DNA of 64,000 nt. Origin: Hymenobacter piscis. Its GTDB lineage: Bacteria > Bacteroidota > Bacteroidia > Cytophagales > Hymenobacteraceae. Every line of letters starts with the position of its first letter. The stretch's first letter is position 1. Location of the stretch: the NCBI RefSeq assembly GCF_018760735.1, contig NZ_JAHHZN010000017.1, positions 1 through 64,000 of the forward strand, read 5' to 3'. Position numbers and translations under genes: made by a program. Shown piece by piece: positions 1 to 8,234 of this stretch. The notes under the pieces are model-generated. The model was given only the letters and a program-made list of their open reading frames with translations. It did not search any database and was not told the origin of the DNA.

Positions 1-88
1 CGGCCAGGTGCTCGGCCAAGTAAGTGCCGGTGTAGTTGACCTGGCTGCTGAGCAGAAACTGGCCATACAATTGAGCGGTGACTTTCAT
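1..88 (-). CDS. transposase, N-terminal fragment (gene runs off the left edge)
   Basis: An ATG at 86-88 on the minus strand opens a frame that stays open to position 1, giving 29 complete codons. The peptide begins MKVTAQLYGQFLLSSQVNY and continues with TGTYLAEHLA. From memory this resembles the start of DDE-type transposases common in Hymenobacter and relatives, whose first residues include a QFLLSSQ(V/T)NYT stretch. Only the N-terminus is visible, so the IS family cannot be fixed. The 216 bases to the next gene (89-304) probably include the IS end, but I cannot identify a terminal inverted repeat with one end only. Confidence 0.5.
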   Translation of the reverse strand, partial: MKVTAQLYGQFLLSSQVNYTGTYLAEHLA

Positions 89-304
89 GGGCTTGGTACG
101 CTGAGAAAGCCGTTTGCGTAAGTCCTAGTAGAATTTGCGTCATAGGGCGGGGAGCAAAAGATATTTCCTCCTGCTGATGCGCCCCGGGGGAACTTTCCAC
201 AAACCAAGCCCGGATTTTTTTTCGTAGAGTCTTCTTTCTGGCCGAATACTTGCCAGCCGGACCCGTACCTTCGCCCTGCGTTTCGCGGCTTTACCTTTTT
301 CTTT

Positions 305-586
305 ATGACCCGTTTTTTTCTCTTTCTCTGCCTACTGCTGATGGGGCTGGCCGACATTAGTCCGGCCCTGGCCGGGCCCGGGCCGGCCGCCCGCGCCAAA
401 ATGCGGGGCAAGGTGTACGTGCACCGCCCCAACTACCGCACCTACAAAGGCCGCAGCCGCAAAGCCCGCATGAAGCGTACCGTACGCTACCGGCAGCGGT
501 GGTTCCAGTTCTGGCGCAAGCGCAAGAAAGACGGCAAGCGCACCCCGCGCCGCTCCCGCAACACGACCATCGGCTCGAACAACTAG
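305..586 (+). CDS. small, very basic secreted protein, function unknown
   Basis: This 93-residue protein starts with a clear signal peptide (MTRFFLFLCLLLMGLADI, probable cleavage after SPALA). The mature part is extremely rich in Arg and Lys, with runs such as RKARMKRTVRYRQRWFQFWR. No enzymatic motif is visible. The basic mature region could bind polyanions such as LPS, extracellular DNA or phosphate-rich polymers, but that is only inference from charge. It lies between the transposase fragment and the RNA-repair cluster and is followed by a strong bidirectional terminator. An overlapping opposite-strand frame lacks protein-like composition and was not preferred. Confidence 0.55.
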   Translation: MTRFFLFLCLLLMGLADISPALAGPGPAARAKMRGKVYVHRPNYRTYKGRSRKARMKRTVRYRQRWFQFWRKRKKDGKRTPRRSRNTTIGSNN

Positions 587-604
587 CCGTTCCGGAAACC
601 GATA

Positions 605-643
605 AAAAAGCCTTTCCTGCCGCTACGGCAGGAAAGGCTTTTT
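605..643. terminator. bidirectional intrinsic terminator
   Basis: A perfect 18-bp stem (605-622 pairing with 626-643) with a 3-nt CTA loop has an A-run on the left and a T-run on the right. It therefore serves both the plus gene ending at 586 and the minus gene ending at 671. Confidence 0.9.
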
Positions 644-670
644 CTATTACACCCTTTGCGGGCGGCGTAG

Positions 671-1756
671 CTACTCACCCGCCGCCCGCCCCGCGTACCA
701 GGCCCGCCGCACCTGCACCAGCCGGGCCTCAGCGGCGGCCCGGTCGGGGGTTTCGGGCAGGCCGGAAGCAGCAAAAGCGGCCTCCACGCGGGTTACCAGG
801 GCTTCGGCCTCGGTTACCAGCTGCTCGTACCCGAACTCGCCGCGGCGGATTTGCAGCAGGAACTCCCGGTTGGGACGGCGGACGTGGAGGCGGCCGGTGG
901 TGGCAATTTCCTCGGCCATGCCCAGCAGCCGGAACACGTGCAGCATGTTCTTGGCGTCGTAGTTTTTGCCGTGCTGCACCGTGTTCTGGTACCGCTCGGG
1001 GTTGCGCTTCTGCTCCCACTCCTGGTACTCCCGAAACACCCGGCAGTAGGTGCTGTAGCCGTTGCGGTTGAAGCTCAGGTAGGCTACGGGCGCCTCCCCC
1101 TTGGGCACGGCCGAGAGCAGCACGTCCTGGGAGGTTTCCGCGTCGCGCAGCAGGCCCCGGTAGCCGTGGCGGCGGCCGGGCGTTTCGTCCACGAACAGGG
1201 CGTACAGGTCGTGGAGGTGGTTTACGTTGGCCAGGCCGCACTGGCTGGCCTGTATGCCGCGCCGCGCCAGCCAGGTGGCCACCAGCTGCGCCCCGGCTCC
1301 TGCCGTCACGTAGCAGAAATCCAGCACCGATTTGCGCTGGGGCGGCTCGGGGTGGTTGATTTTCTTGTTGAGGCCCCGGGCCTTTTTGATCTGGGCCACG
1401 GCGTACTCGGCGAAGCTCTGGCGGCACAGCTGCGAGAGAAAATCTTCCACCTGAAACGCCTCGAACAGTGGGTGCCGCACGCGCACGCAATCCGCGGGCG
1501 AGGCCAGCAACTCCAGGGCCGTGGGGTTGCTTTTGAGCAGCAGCTCCACGAAGCGGCGCAGCTCATAGTACACCTCGTCGTTGGTGGCGTTGGCCACCTG
1601 GGCCGCGTAGTCGAGGCCGTAGAACTCGGTTTCGGGCAGGATGAACACGCCTTTCAGGTCCACGTCGGAGTGGGGCAGGTCGGTGCCGTAGGCGCGGCTG
1701 CCGCTCAGGGCTTCAAACAGGATCAGGCCCCGCTGGCGCAGGTCGTCGATGGTCAT
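671..1756 (-). CDS. RlaP-type nucleotidyltransferase of the RNA-repair cluster (copy A)
   Basis: This 361-residue protein of the YcgL/COG3541 nucleotidyltransferase family (PF10127) has the pol-beta-fold signature near its N-terminus: GSR at residues 19-21 followed by YGTDLPHSDVDLKG, with the metal-binding aspartates D31 and D33. The family is known as RlaP, an RNA-repair-pathway nucleotidyltransferase, because it recurs beside Pnkp and Hen1. Its substrate is not settled; adding nucleotides to RNA ends is the usual inference. A long helical C-terminal region follows the catalytic domain. It lies downstream of copy B on the same strand, separated by a palindromic repeat, and the two proteins are diverged paralogues (361 against 257 residues). 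Confidence 0.88.
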   Translation of the reverse strand: MTIDDLRQRGLILFEALSGSRAYGTDLPHSDVDLKGVFILPETEFYGLDYAAQVANATNDEVYYELRRFVELLLKSNPTALELLASPADCVRVRHPLFEAFQVEDFLSQLCRQSFAEYAVAQIKKARGLNKKINHPEPPQRKSVLDFCYVTAGAGAQLVATWLARRGIQASQCGLANVNHLHDLYALFVDETPGRRHGYRGLLRDAETSQDVLLSAVPKGEAPVAYLSFNRNGYSTYCRVFREYQEWEQKRNPERYQNTVQHGKNYDAKNMLHVFRLLGMAEEIATTGRLHVRRPNREFLLQIRRGEFGYEQLVTEAEALVTRVEAAFAASGLPETPDRAAAEARLVQVRRAWYAGRAAGE

Positions 1757-1763
1757 AGTAGAA

Positions 1764-1873
1764 CGATTGCAGAGACGCGACCCTTCGCGTTTCGTCGTTG
1801 CTGAGGTGATAATGGAGGGGGCCGTTGCCGGTCGTTCTAGCGGGAGACGCGAAGGGTCGCGTCTCTACAATCG
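1764..1873. repeat. palindromic repeat between the two rlaP genes
   Basis: Inverted arms of 27 bp (1764-1790 and 1847-1873) match at 26 positions and are separated by 56 bp. The core is GAGACGCGACCCTTCGCG. The right arm supplies the last two codons and the TAG stop of the upstream nucleotidyltransferase. The left arm ends 8 bp before the start codon of the downstream one. It looks like a small non-autonomous mobile palindrome that settled exactly in the intercistronic gap. Confidence 0.85.
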
Positions 1874-2638
1874 TTTATCGCCAGCCAGCCAGGCCCGGAA
1901 CGCGTCGTCCAGGGCCGGCGTGGGGTTGGGCTGGTGCGGGACGGGCAGGGTGGCGCGGGCGGCCGGGCCGGCTTCGTATTCCTGCTGCAGGTAGGCCACC
2001 AGCGCCGCCGGCCGGGGCACGGTGGTTTTCTCGTTGGCGGTGGCTTTCTGGGCGAGCAGCTCATCTACCGTGCTGTTCAGGGCCGCAGGCAGCAGCTCGC
2101 GCAGCCGGGCAAACTCCATCGGCGGCACTTCGGTGGGGCGTTGCTGAATCCAGCTAGCGGCCAGGGCCGAGCGCAGGGCGTAGAACAGCCGCTTGAGGCG
2201 CACCTGCTCGCTGGTCAGGTCCTCCTCCACCCCGCGCCGCAGCTGGCCCAGGTAGTGGTGCAGGCCGGCCCGGGGGTTCCAGCAGGCGGGCAGCAGCGGC
2301 CCCAGCGCCGCCCGAAACCCGGCCGCCTCCCGGTACACCACCGGCGACTGGAGCCACTCAAAAAGGGCCGCGTTGGCGCCGCGCAGCAGCTTCAGGGCCT
2401 TACGCAGCTCCCAGCCGCCCAGGTCCAGCTCATCGTCTACGGGGAAGCTGAGCGTGTCGGGGCCGTCTTCGAGGGTCAGGTACCAGTCAGCGGAATGACT
2501 GTAGATGAAGCGCACGTCGTAGTCGGAATCGGTTGAGGGGAAACCCCAGGCCCGGCTGCCCGACTCGCAGGCGTACAGGATGCGGATGTTGTGCGTGTCT
2601 TCGAGCTGGGTGAGGGCGGTCTGGATGCGGTGCTGCAC
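1865..2638 (-). CDS. RlaP-type nucleotidyltransferase of the RNA-repair cluster (copy B)
   Basis: This 257-residue paralogue of the neighbouring 671-1756 product carries the same pol-beta-type motif: GSR at 27-29, then AWGFPSTDSDYDVRF with the aspartates D39 and D41. A further acidic strand (DELDLGGWEL) follows and could give the third carboxylate. Family knowledge (PF10127, RlaP) places it with Pnkp and Hen1 in RNA repair; the reaction is inferred to be nucleotide transfer to RNA. It is transcribed in the same direction as hen1 and pnkp. Its last two residues and stop codon come from a palindromic repeat, so the original C-terminus may have differed slightly. Confidence 0.85.
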   Translation of the reverse strand: MQHRIQTALTQLEDTHNIRILYACESGSRAWGFPSTDSDYDVRFIYSHSADWYLTLEDGPDTLSFPVDDELDLGGWELRKALKLLRGANAALFEWLQSPVVYREAAGFRAALGPLLPACWNPRAGLHHYLGQLRRGVEEDLTSEQVRLKRLFYALRSALAASWIQQRPTEVPPMEFARLRELLPAALNSTVDELLAQKATANEKTTVPRPAALVAYLQQEYEAGPAARATLPVPHQPNPTPALDDAFRAWLAGDKRL

Positions 2639-2887
2639 GGGGAACAGGAAGTAATACGGGTAGCGGCTTACCCGCTAAGGTAGCGTGCTGCGTTGCGTTT
2701 TTCCGCCGAATCCCTAAACTGCACCATCAACTATTCTATGTGCCGGTAGCCCTGCTGTGACTGGTGCCCGATACCCGCCTCGAACGCCCCGCCGGGCCCT
2801 AGACCGTACTGCCGGCTAGCAGCGAGGCATTTATCCGCTACATTTACCTGCGTCATACCCCGGGTGCTTTCCGGTTATTCACCTACT

Positions 2888-4345
2888 ATGCGCGTTTTCT
2901 ATTCCCTGCTACTCATCACCTGGGGTTTGCTTCCAAGCGAGGCACAAGCCAAGCCCAAGGACTACCTGCAACAATGCTGGAGCCAGCAGGGCCAACCGCT
3001 GGCCACCGGATACCTGACGTTCAGGTACCAGGAAACGGCCAACGAGCTGGAGCACAGCCAGTACCCGTGGCAGCCCACCCGCTACGACAAGCACGGCACC
3101 GCCTGGCTTAACGCCGGCAACTTCCTGCGGCAGGATACGCTTACGCAGGACGGCAAAACCTATTCCTCCAAAAGCCAGCTCAGTCCCGAAGAGCTGCTGC
3201 TGCTGGACTACGGTGATAAGGAGCTGCTGGCCGTTACGCCCGCCAGGTTTGCCGGCTACGTGCTCACCACCGCCCGCTATTCTCCCGTGCTGCTGCTCCA
3301 GTACTTTGTGCAGCACCCGGCTGCCGTAACCAGGTCGGCCGAGCCGGGCCTGGCGGTGTACAGCGCGCCCGTTGCCGACGCCAGGGTCAGGCTCTTCATT
3401 CGCCAGGCCGATGGGCTGCTGGACCACGCCACCGTGCTGCAGCCCGATGAGCTGTTTGGCGACGTACTGACTACTTACACCTATCAGAGCTACGCCCGCA
3501 CCGGCAAAGTCCGGTATCCCACCACCATCGGCATCAGCAAGCTCAACGGCCGGATCCGGGACGACGTGCGCCTGTCGGCGGCAGGGATTGTGCCGGGGGC
3601 CTCGCCGGTCCTGAGCCGCCCCGAGGGCTACCAGATGCGGGCTGTTAGCCCATCTATACCGCCGATAGCAGTTCAGACGTACAGCCCGCACCTGCACTTT
3701 CTGGAGCTAAAGCACACCGATGACCGGGTGCTGGTGGTGGAATTCAACGACTTTCTGGTGGTGGCCGAAGCCCCGCTTACCAGCGAAAACGGCGAAGCTA
3801 TTCTGGCCGAAACCCGCCGGCTTGCGCCGGGCAAGCCCGTCCGGTACTTTGTCGCCGGCCACTATCACCCCCACTACCTGGGCGGCCTGCGCCCCTTCGT
3901 GCGGCAGGGCGCCACCATACTGTGCGGGCCGGGCACCGCCGACTACGTGCGCACACTCGCCGGCGCCCCGCGCACCCTTCGCCCCGACAGCCTGCACCTG
4001 CGCCCGCGCCCGTTGCAGGTGGAAGAAGTGACGAGCAGCAAGACCATCACCGATGGCCGGTTTGAGATGCAGATTCATTTTATCGGGGCCAGCTCCGCGC
4101 ATACCAACGATTATCTGGTGTACTATTTCCCGAGCGAGAAGCTGCTCTTCGAGGACGACCTGGTGTGGATCAGGCGGGAAGGGCCGCCCCGCAAAGCCAG
4201 CGCCCGCCAGGCCGGCCTGTATCAGGCGGTTCGTGCCCTGAACCTGGACGTGCAGACCGTGGTGCAGTCGTGGCCCGTGGCCGACTACGGCGTTAAGACT
4301 ATCATTCCGTTTTCGGATATTGAGCAGGCCATGCAGGTGAAATAG
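2888..4345 (+). CDS. secreted metallo-beta-lactamase-fold protein with altered metal ligands
   Basis: I chose the ATG at 2888 rather than an upstream GTG (2864) because it opens a standard signal peptide (MRVFYSLLLITWGLLPSEAQ, cleaved near AQA). The product is 485 residues. The C-terminal half looks like an MBL fold: HYHPHYLGG at 325-333 sits where HxHxDH is expected, followed by GASSAHTNDYLVYY (His405) and LFEDDLVW (Asp423/424). The usual Asp of HxHxDH is replaced by His, and Asp/Gly positions after His405 are changed, so metal binding may be atypical. It is divergent from the rlaP genes and probably unrelated to RNA repair, since it is exported. Confidence 0.7.
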   Translation: MRVFYSLLLITWGLLPSEAQAKPKDYLQQCWSQQGQPLATGYLTFRYQETANELEHSQYPWQPTRYDKHGTAWLNAGNFLRQDTLTQDGKTYSSKSQLSPEELLLLDYGDKELLAVTPARFAGYVLTTARYSPVLLLQYFVQHPAAVTRSAEPGLAVYSAPVADARVRLFIRQADGLLDHATVLQPDELFGDVLTTYTYQSYARTGKVRYPTTIGISKLNGRIRDDVRLSAAGIVPGASPVLSRPEGYQMRAVSPSIPPIAVQTYSPHLHFLELKHTDDRVLVVEFNDFLVVAEAPLTSENGEAILAETRRLAPGKPVRYFVAGHYHPHYLGGLRPFVRQGATILCGPGTADYVRTLAGAPRTLRPDSLHLRPRPLQVEEVTSSKTITDGRFEMQIHFIGASSAHTNDYLVYYFPSEKLLFEDDLVWIRREGPPRKASARQAGLYQAVRALNLDVQTVVQSWPVADYGVKTIIPFSDIEQAMQVK

Positions 4346-4472
4346 TGGCGCAGTGGGCAGCCCCCGGCCAGTGAATTCCCCGCTGGGCCAGTCACCGGGC
4401 TATTAGTTCAGCTATGTCCATAAAATCAGTTGCACCATCAATCACCGTTTTTATCCCCCATTATCACTACTC

Positions 4473-5318
4473 ATGACCGAAGCCGAATTCGTTGAAGCCC
4501 TGACGCAGAACAAGCTGGCGCATCATTGGGATACCCTGCGCACCATTACCCGGCCCACTATCCGGCTGCACCTGGCTCCCGATACCACCGAACTCAGCTC
4601 CACCGGCAGCTCTCACACGGGCGGAAGTCCCGATTTACCTCCTCACCACACCTGGCCCACGGAACCGCAAACCGGTAAGCCGCTCTCCTTTATTGCCCAA
4701 ATCAATCTGCAGGAGGTGGCCCCGTTTGACGAGCAGGGGTTACTACCCAAAACCGGAATACTCTATTTCTTCTACTCTGCTGAGCAGGAAGCCTGGGGCT
4801 ACGACATCCAGGATGCCGGTATGTTCAGCGTACAGTTCTACCATGGAGATGGTAGCAACCTGCTAAGTGCCTCCTTCCCGGATTCCCTGGCTGAAGATGC
4901 CCGTTTCACGCCTTGTGCCCTGGTGCCACAGGCCGAAATCAGCATGTGCTTCGACTCGCCTATCTTCAACAACCTCAGCGAAGATGAACAGGAAACCATC
5001 TTCGAAATTTTCAACGAGGGAGGATCAAGCAACAAAATGCTGGGCTACGCGGATACCATTCAAGGAGAAATGGAGCTGGAATGTGAGCTGGTGACCAACG
5101 GCCTGTATTGCGGCGACCCTTCCGGCTACCAAGACCCGCGCGCCAAAGACTTGGAATCTAAGGCTGCGGATTGGCGCCTGTTATTGCAGGTTGATAGCAA
5201 CGAAGAAGAAAACGAAATGATGTGGGGTGATGCTGGGCGGCTATATTTCTGGATCAAGGAGCAGGATTTGCAAGCCCGAGCTTTTGACAAAAGCTGGGTT
5301 ATCTTACAATGCTATTAG
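4473..5318 (+). CDS. DUF1963 (YwqG family) protein
   Basis: This 281-residue cytoplasmic protein has hallmarks of DUF1963: an N-terminal segment with PDLPPHHTWP, a central KMLGYADTIQ and a C-terminal WRLLLQVDSNEEE followed by WGDAGRLYFWI. The family's function is unknown; in some genomes members sit near polymorphic-toxin loci and have been proposed as immunity proteins. Here it is on the opposite strand to the RNA-repair genes and converges on pnkp with a shared terminator. No toxin gene is adjacent. Base composition is somewhat less GC-rich than that of pnkp. Confidence 0.8.
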   Translation: MTEAEFVEALTQNKLAHHWDTLRTITRPTIRLHLAPDTTELSSTGSSHTGGSPDLPPHHTWPTEPQTGKPLSFIAQINLQEVAPFDEQGLLPKTGILYFFYSAEQEAWGYDIQDAGMFSVQFYHGDGSNLLSASFPDSLAEDARFTPCALVPQAEISMCFDSPIFNNLSEDEQETIFEIFNEGGSSNKMLGYADTIQGEMELECELVTNGLYCGDPSGYQDPRAKDLESKAADWRLLLQVDSNEEENEMMWGDAGRLYFWIKEQDLQARAFDKSWVILQCY

Positions 5319-5322
5319 CTTA

Positions 5323-5366
5323 CCAGCAAAAAGCCTGAATTTACAGAAATTCAGGCCTTTTGCTGG
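5323..5366. terminator. bidirectional intrinsic terminator
   Basis: A 20-bp stem with one mismatch (5323-5342 with 5347-5366) and an ACAG loop contains AAAAAG and CTTTT tracts in its flanks. It sits between the convergent DUF1963 and pnkp genes. Confidence 0.8.
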
Positions 5367-5390
5367 AGTTTACTGTCCCTTACAGATTTT

Positions 5391-8171
5391 CTACAGCCGC
5401 GGGTCCACGGCTTCGCTTTCCAGGGCCAGCACGCCGAATACGCACTGGTGCACCTCGCGCAGGGGGGCGCCGGCCACGAACCGCTCGAGGCCTTCCACGC
5501 CCAGGGCAAATTCGCGCAGGGCCAGGTTGCGCTTGCTTTTCACGTTTCGCTCGCGCAGGCGCTCCAGGTTGCCGGGCAGCAGGTAGTCGGGGCCGTAGAT
5601 GATGCGCAGGTACTCGCGGCCGCGGCACTTGAGGGCCGGCTGCACCAGGTGTTTCTGGCCCGCGGGGATGAAGTCGTAGGGCTTCACCACCATGCCTTCG
5701 CCCCCGGCGGCGGTCAAGTCCAGCCACCACTGGGTAGCGGCTTCCACATCGGCCAGGTCGCGCAGGTGCACCACGCGGTAGGGCGTGGCCCGCAGCAGGC
5801 CTTCATCCTGGAGGCAGACGGCGCGCAGGGTTTCCATGTGCCAGGCGTGGTCCTTGTCAAAGTACGTGCGGCCTTCGGTGGCGAGCAGGTGGAAGGGGGC
5901 CAGGCGCAGATCCTCCACGCTGTCCACGGGCCAGCAGTAGCGGCGGTAGGCTTCGGCGTAGTGTCGGGCGGCTTGCTGGCGGGCGCTGGTGCGGGCCAGC
6001 AGCGCCTCCACCCCCTCCAGCCCCCGGCCGGCAGCCTGGGTGAGGACGGCCGCCGCTTCGGGCAGGGCCGCGGTGGCGGCGGCGGCCACGGCGGCGTACT
6101 GGTTGCGGATCAGCTCCTGGGCCTTGGCCGACCACGGCAGCAGCTCGGCATCGAGGCATACCCAATCAGTGCCGAACCGCTCCCAGAAGCTGCTGGCCGT
6201 GAGGGCCGCCTGCAGGCGGGTGAGGAAGGCGGCTTCCAGGGTGGCATCGGTGAAGAAGTTGCGGCCGGTGCGGGTGTACACCTTGCCCGGCCCCTCGCCC
6301 ACTACTCCGAAGCGGCGGCGGGCGGCGTCCTCACTGCGGGCCAGCACCACCACCACGCGGCTGCCCATGTGCTTTTCCTCGCACACCACCCGCTCCTGCC
6401 CTTGGCGGCGGAAGTAGTCGAAGGCTTCGGCGGGGTGCTCCAGCAGGTCGGGCAGGGCCGAGGTTTCGGAGGGGCTCATGGTGGGCGGCAGGTACAGCAG
6501 CCACTTGGGGTTGAGGGCAAACCGGCTCATCACCTCCAGCGCCGCCGCCGCGTTTTCCTCCCGCACCGTCACCGACGGCAAGAGCCGCGTCTTGATAATC
6601 TGCTTACCCAGCACATCCTGCAAATCCAGCAGGTCGTCGTGGGCTTGTTGGGCGGTTAGCTGAGTTGTTAGTTGTTGGTTGTCAGTTGTCAGTTCATTCT
6701 GATTTCCACCCGGGTCTGACAACTGATAACTGGCAACTGGCAACTCGGCCCGCAGGGGCCGGACCGGCTCGCAGTACACCTGCTGGGCGGGCACCGACAC
6801 CAGCTCCCGCTCGGGATAGCGCAGGGCGGTAAGGCGGCCGCCGAATACGCAGCCCGTATCAATATCAATGGTGTTGTTGAGCCACTCGGGCGCAGGTACG
6901 GGCGTGTGGCCGTACACCACCATAGCCCGGCCGCGGTACTCGGCGGCCCAGTTGTAGCGCACCGGCAGGCCAAACTCGTCGATTTCGCCGGTGGTTTCGC
7001 CGAACAGCGCGAAGGCGCGCACGGCCCCCGAGCCGCGGCCCTGCATTTCCGCGCGCATGCCCGCGTGGGCCACCACCAGCTTGCCGCCGTCGAGCACGTA
7101 GTGGCTCACCAGCCCATCCAGAAACTGCCGCACCTGGCTTTTGAACGTGTCGGACTCCGCGGCCAGCTGCCGCACCGTTTCGGCAAAGCCGTGCTTTTCG
7201 TTCACCTGCTTGCCGCCCAGGTAGCGCAGCAGCTTGATGTCGTGGTTGCCGGGCACGCACAGCGCCAGCCCGTCGCGCACCATGCTCATCACCAGCCGCA
7301 GCACCTGCGGCGAGGCCGGCCCGCGGTCCACCAGGTCGCCGAGGAAGAGGACCTTACGTATTGCCTCACCCCCCGGCCCCCTCTCCGGAAGAGAGGGGGA
7401 GCCATTTCCGGCCACCGTTGAATCGTCAGGCTCCCCCTCTCTTCCGGAGAGGGGGCCGGGGGGTGAGGCCACCCGCGTCAGGCGCACGCCCAGATCCCGC
7501 GCATCCAGCACGGGCGTTTCCTCCACGGCGTAGCCCAGCTCCGCGAGCAGCAGCACCAGCTCCTGGTAGCAGCCGTGCACGTCGCCGATGATGTCGAAGG
7601 GGCCGGTTTCCTGCTGGCGGTTGCTGTAGAGCGGGTCGCGCTGCACGGTCTGCACGGCGTCCACTTCCTCGGGGCCGCGCAGGTGGTAGATGTGGCGGAA
7701 ACCCTCCTGCTTGAGGCTCTTGAGGCTGCGGCGCAGCTGCTGGCGCTGGTTCGGGATGACGTGGCGGCCCAGGTGCTGGCGCTCGGCCCGGGCCCGGTTG
7801 CGGTCCTCGGCCACGCGGTCGGGCACGTCGAGGACGACGGCGGTGGGCAGCACGTGGTAGTCGCGGGCCAGTTGCACGAGGGTTTTGCGGGCTTCGGGCT
7901 GCACGTTGGTGGCGTCCACCACCGTCAGCAGGCCGCGCTTGAGGCGCAGTCCCACCAGGTAGTGCAGCAAAGCAAAGGCCTCTGGCGTGGCCGACTGGTC
8001 GTTCTCGTCATTGGCCACCAGCGCCCGGCACTGGTCCGACGACACAATTTCAGTGGGCGCGAACAACCGCCGCGCAAACGTGGATTTACCGGCCCCGGAG
8101 GTGCCAATGAGCAAAACCAGGGACAGTTCGGGAAGCCGGAGCGTGGTAGTAGGTTGGGGCATCGGGGGCAT
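5391..8171 (-). CDS. pnkp: Pnkp: polynucleotide 5'-kinase / 2',3'-phosphatase / RNA ligase
   Basis: This 926-residue trifunctional RNA-repair enzyme has three domains. The N-terminal kinase has a P-loop (G23-TSGAGKST). The central calcineurin-like phosphatase has D197VHGC, GDLVDRG at 278-284, PGNHD and YGHTP. The C-terminal adenylyltransferase/ligase has motif I EEKHMGSR with Lys600 as the expected AMP-accepting lysine, then YTRTGRNFF, EGMVVKP (Lys830) and ALKCRGREY (Lys848). In characterised bacterial systems Pnkp heals both ends of a cut RNA and seals them together with Hen1. Two in-frame repeat insertions lengthen the chain: residues about 235-270, inside the phosphatase between motifs 1 and 2, and about 475-507, in the phosphatase-ligase linker. 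All catalytic motifs remain intact, so it is probably functional. MPPM and MPQP are both possible starts. Confidence 0.95.
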   Translation of the reverse strand: MPPMPQPTTTLRLPELSLVLLIGTSGAGKSTFARRLFAPTEIVSSDQCRALVANDENDQSATPEAFALLHYLVGLRLKRGLLTVVDATNVQPEARKTLVQLARDYHVLPTAVVLDVPDRVAEDRNRARAERQHLGRHVIPNQRQQLRRSLKSLKQEGFRHIYHLRGPEEVDAVQTVQRDPLYSNRQQETGPFDIIGDVHGCYQELVLLLAELGYAVEETPVLDARDLGVRLTRVASPPGPLSGREGEPDDSTVAGNGSPSLPERGPGGEAIRKVLFLGDLVDRGPASPQVLRLVMSMVRDGLALCVPGNHDIKLLRYLGGKQVNEKHGFAETVRQLAAESDTFKSQVRQFLDGLVSHYVLDGGKLVVAHAGMRAEMQGRGSGAVRAFALFGETTGEIDEFGLPVRYNWAAEYRGRAMVVYGHTPVPAPEWLNNTIDIDTGCVFGGRLTALRYPERELVSVPAQQVYCEPVRPLRAELPVASYQLSDPGGNQNELTTDNQQLTTQLTAQQAHDDLLDLQDVLGKQIIKTRLLPSVTVREENAAAALEVMSRFALNPKWLLYLPPTMSPSETSALPDLLEHPAEAFDYFRRQGQERVVCEEKHMGSRVVVVLARSEDAARRRFGVVGEGPGKVYTRTGRNFFTDATLEAAFLTRLQAALTASSFWERFGTDWVCLDAELLPWSAKAQELIRNQYAAVAAAATAALPEAAAVLTQAAGRGLEGVEALLARTSARQQAARHYAEAYRRYCWPVDSVEDLRLAPFHLLATEGRTYFDKDHAWHMETLRAVCLQDEGLLRATPYRVVHLRDLADVEAATQWWLDLTAAGGEGMVVKPYDFIPAGQKHLVQPALKCRGREYLRIIYGPDYLLPGNLERLRERNVKSKRNLALREFALGVEGLERFVAGAPLREVHQCVFGVLALESEAVDPRL
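6655..6745. repeat. heptad-array repeat inserted in frame in pnkp
   Basis: Read on the coding strand, heptamers of the type AGTTGCC/AGTTATC/AGTTGTC lead into a short centre, then inverted heptamers of the type CTGACAA/CTGACAA/CCAACAA/CTAACAA. The encoded peptide is a Thr/Gln/Asn-rich linker (ELTTDNQQLTTQLT). The organisation matches cyanobacterial-style short tandem heptamer repeats. It lies between the phosphatase and ligase domains, where extra length is tolerated. Confidence 0.7.
7363..7469. repeat. 41-bp perfect inverted repeat inserted in frame in pnkp
   Basis: Arms 7363-7403 and 7429-7469 are exact reverse complements (41/41) with a 25-bp centre. The core is CCCCCCGGCCCCCTCTCCGG. It encodes a Gly/Pro/Glu-rich stretch of about 36 residues (from SPPGPLSGREGEP to GSPSLPERGPGGE) immediately before the phosphatase strand leading to GDLVDRG. 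Confidence 0.92.
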
Positions 8172-8234
8172 GAATAACAGCTAAACAGACAGTCACTTTA
8201 TATTGGACCATCATTCGCCATAAAGCAGGTTTCT

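Noticed and set aside
2639..2887. Possible decayed coding relic (plus frame around 2760-2860 with two stops)
   Set aside because: The translated fragments are short and match no family I recognise; could equally be promoter DNA of the flanking divergent genes.
2888..4345. The MBL-like gene as an RNase partner of the RNA-repair cluster
   Set aside because: It carries a signal peptide, so it acts outside the cytoplasm, and lacks the beta-CASP signature of RNA-processing MBL enzymes.
7360..7470. The 41-bp inverted repeat in pnkp as a transcription terminator
   Set aside because: It lies inside an intact reading frame, has no T-run and the encoded protein continues with all catalytic motifs.
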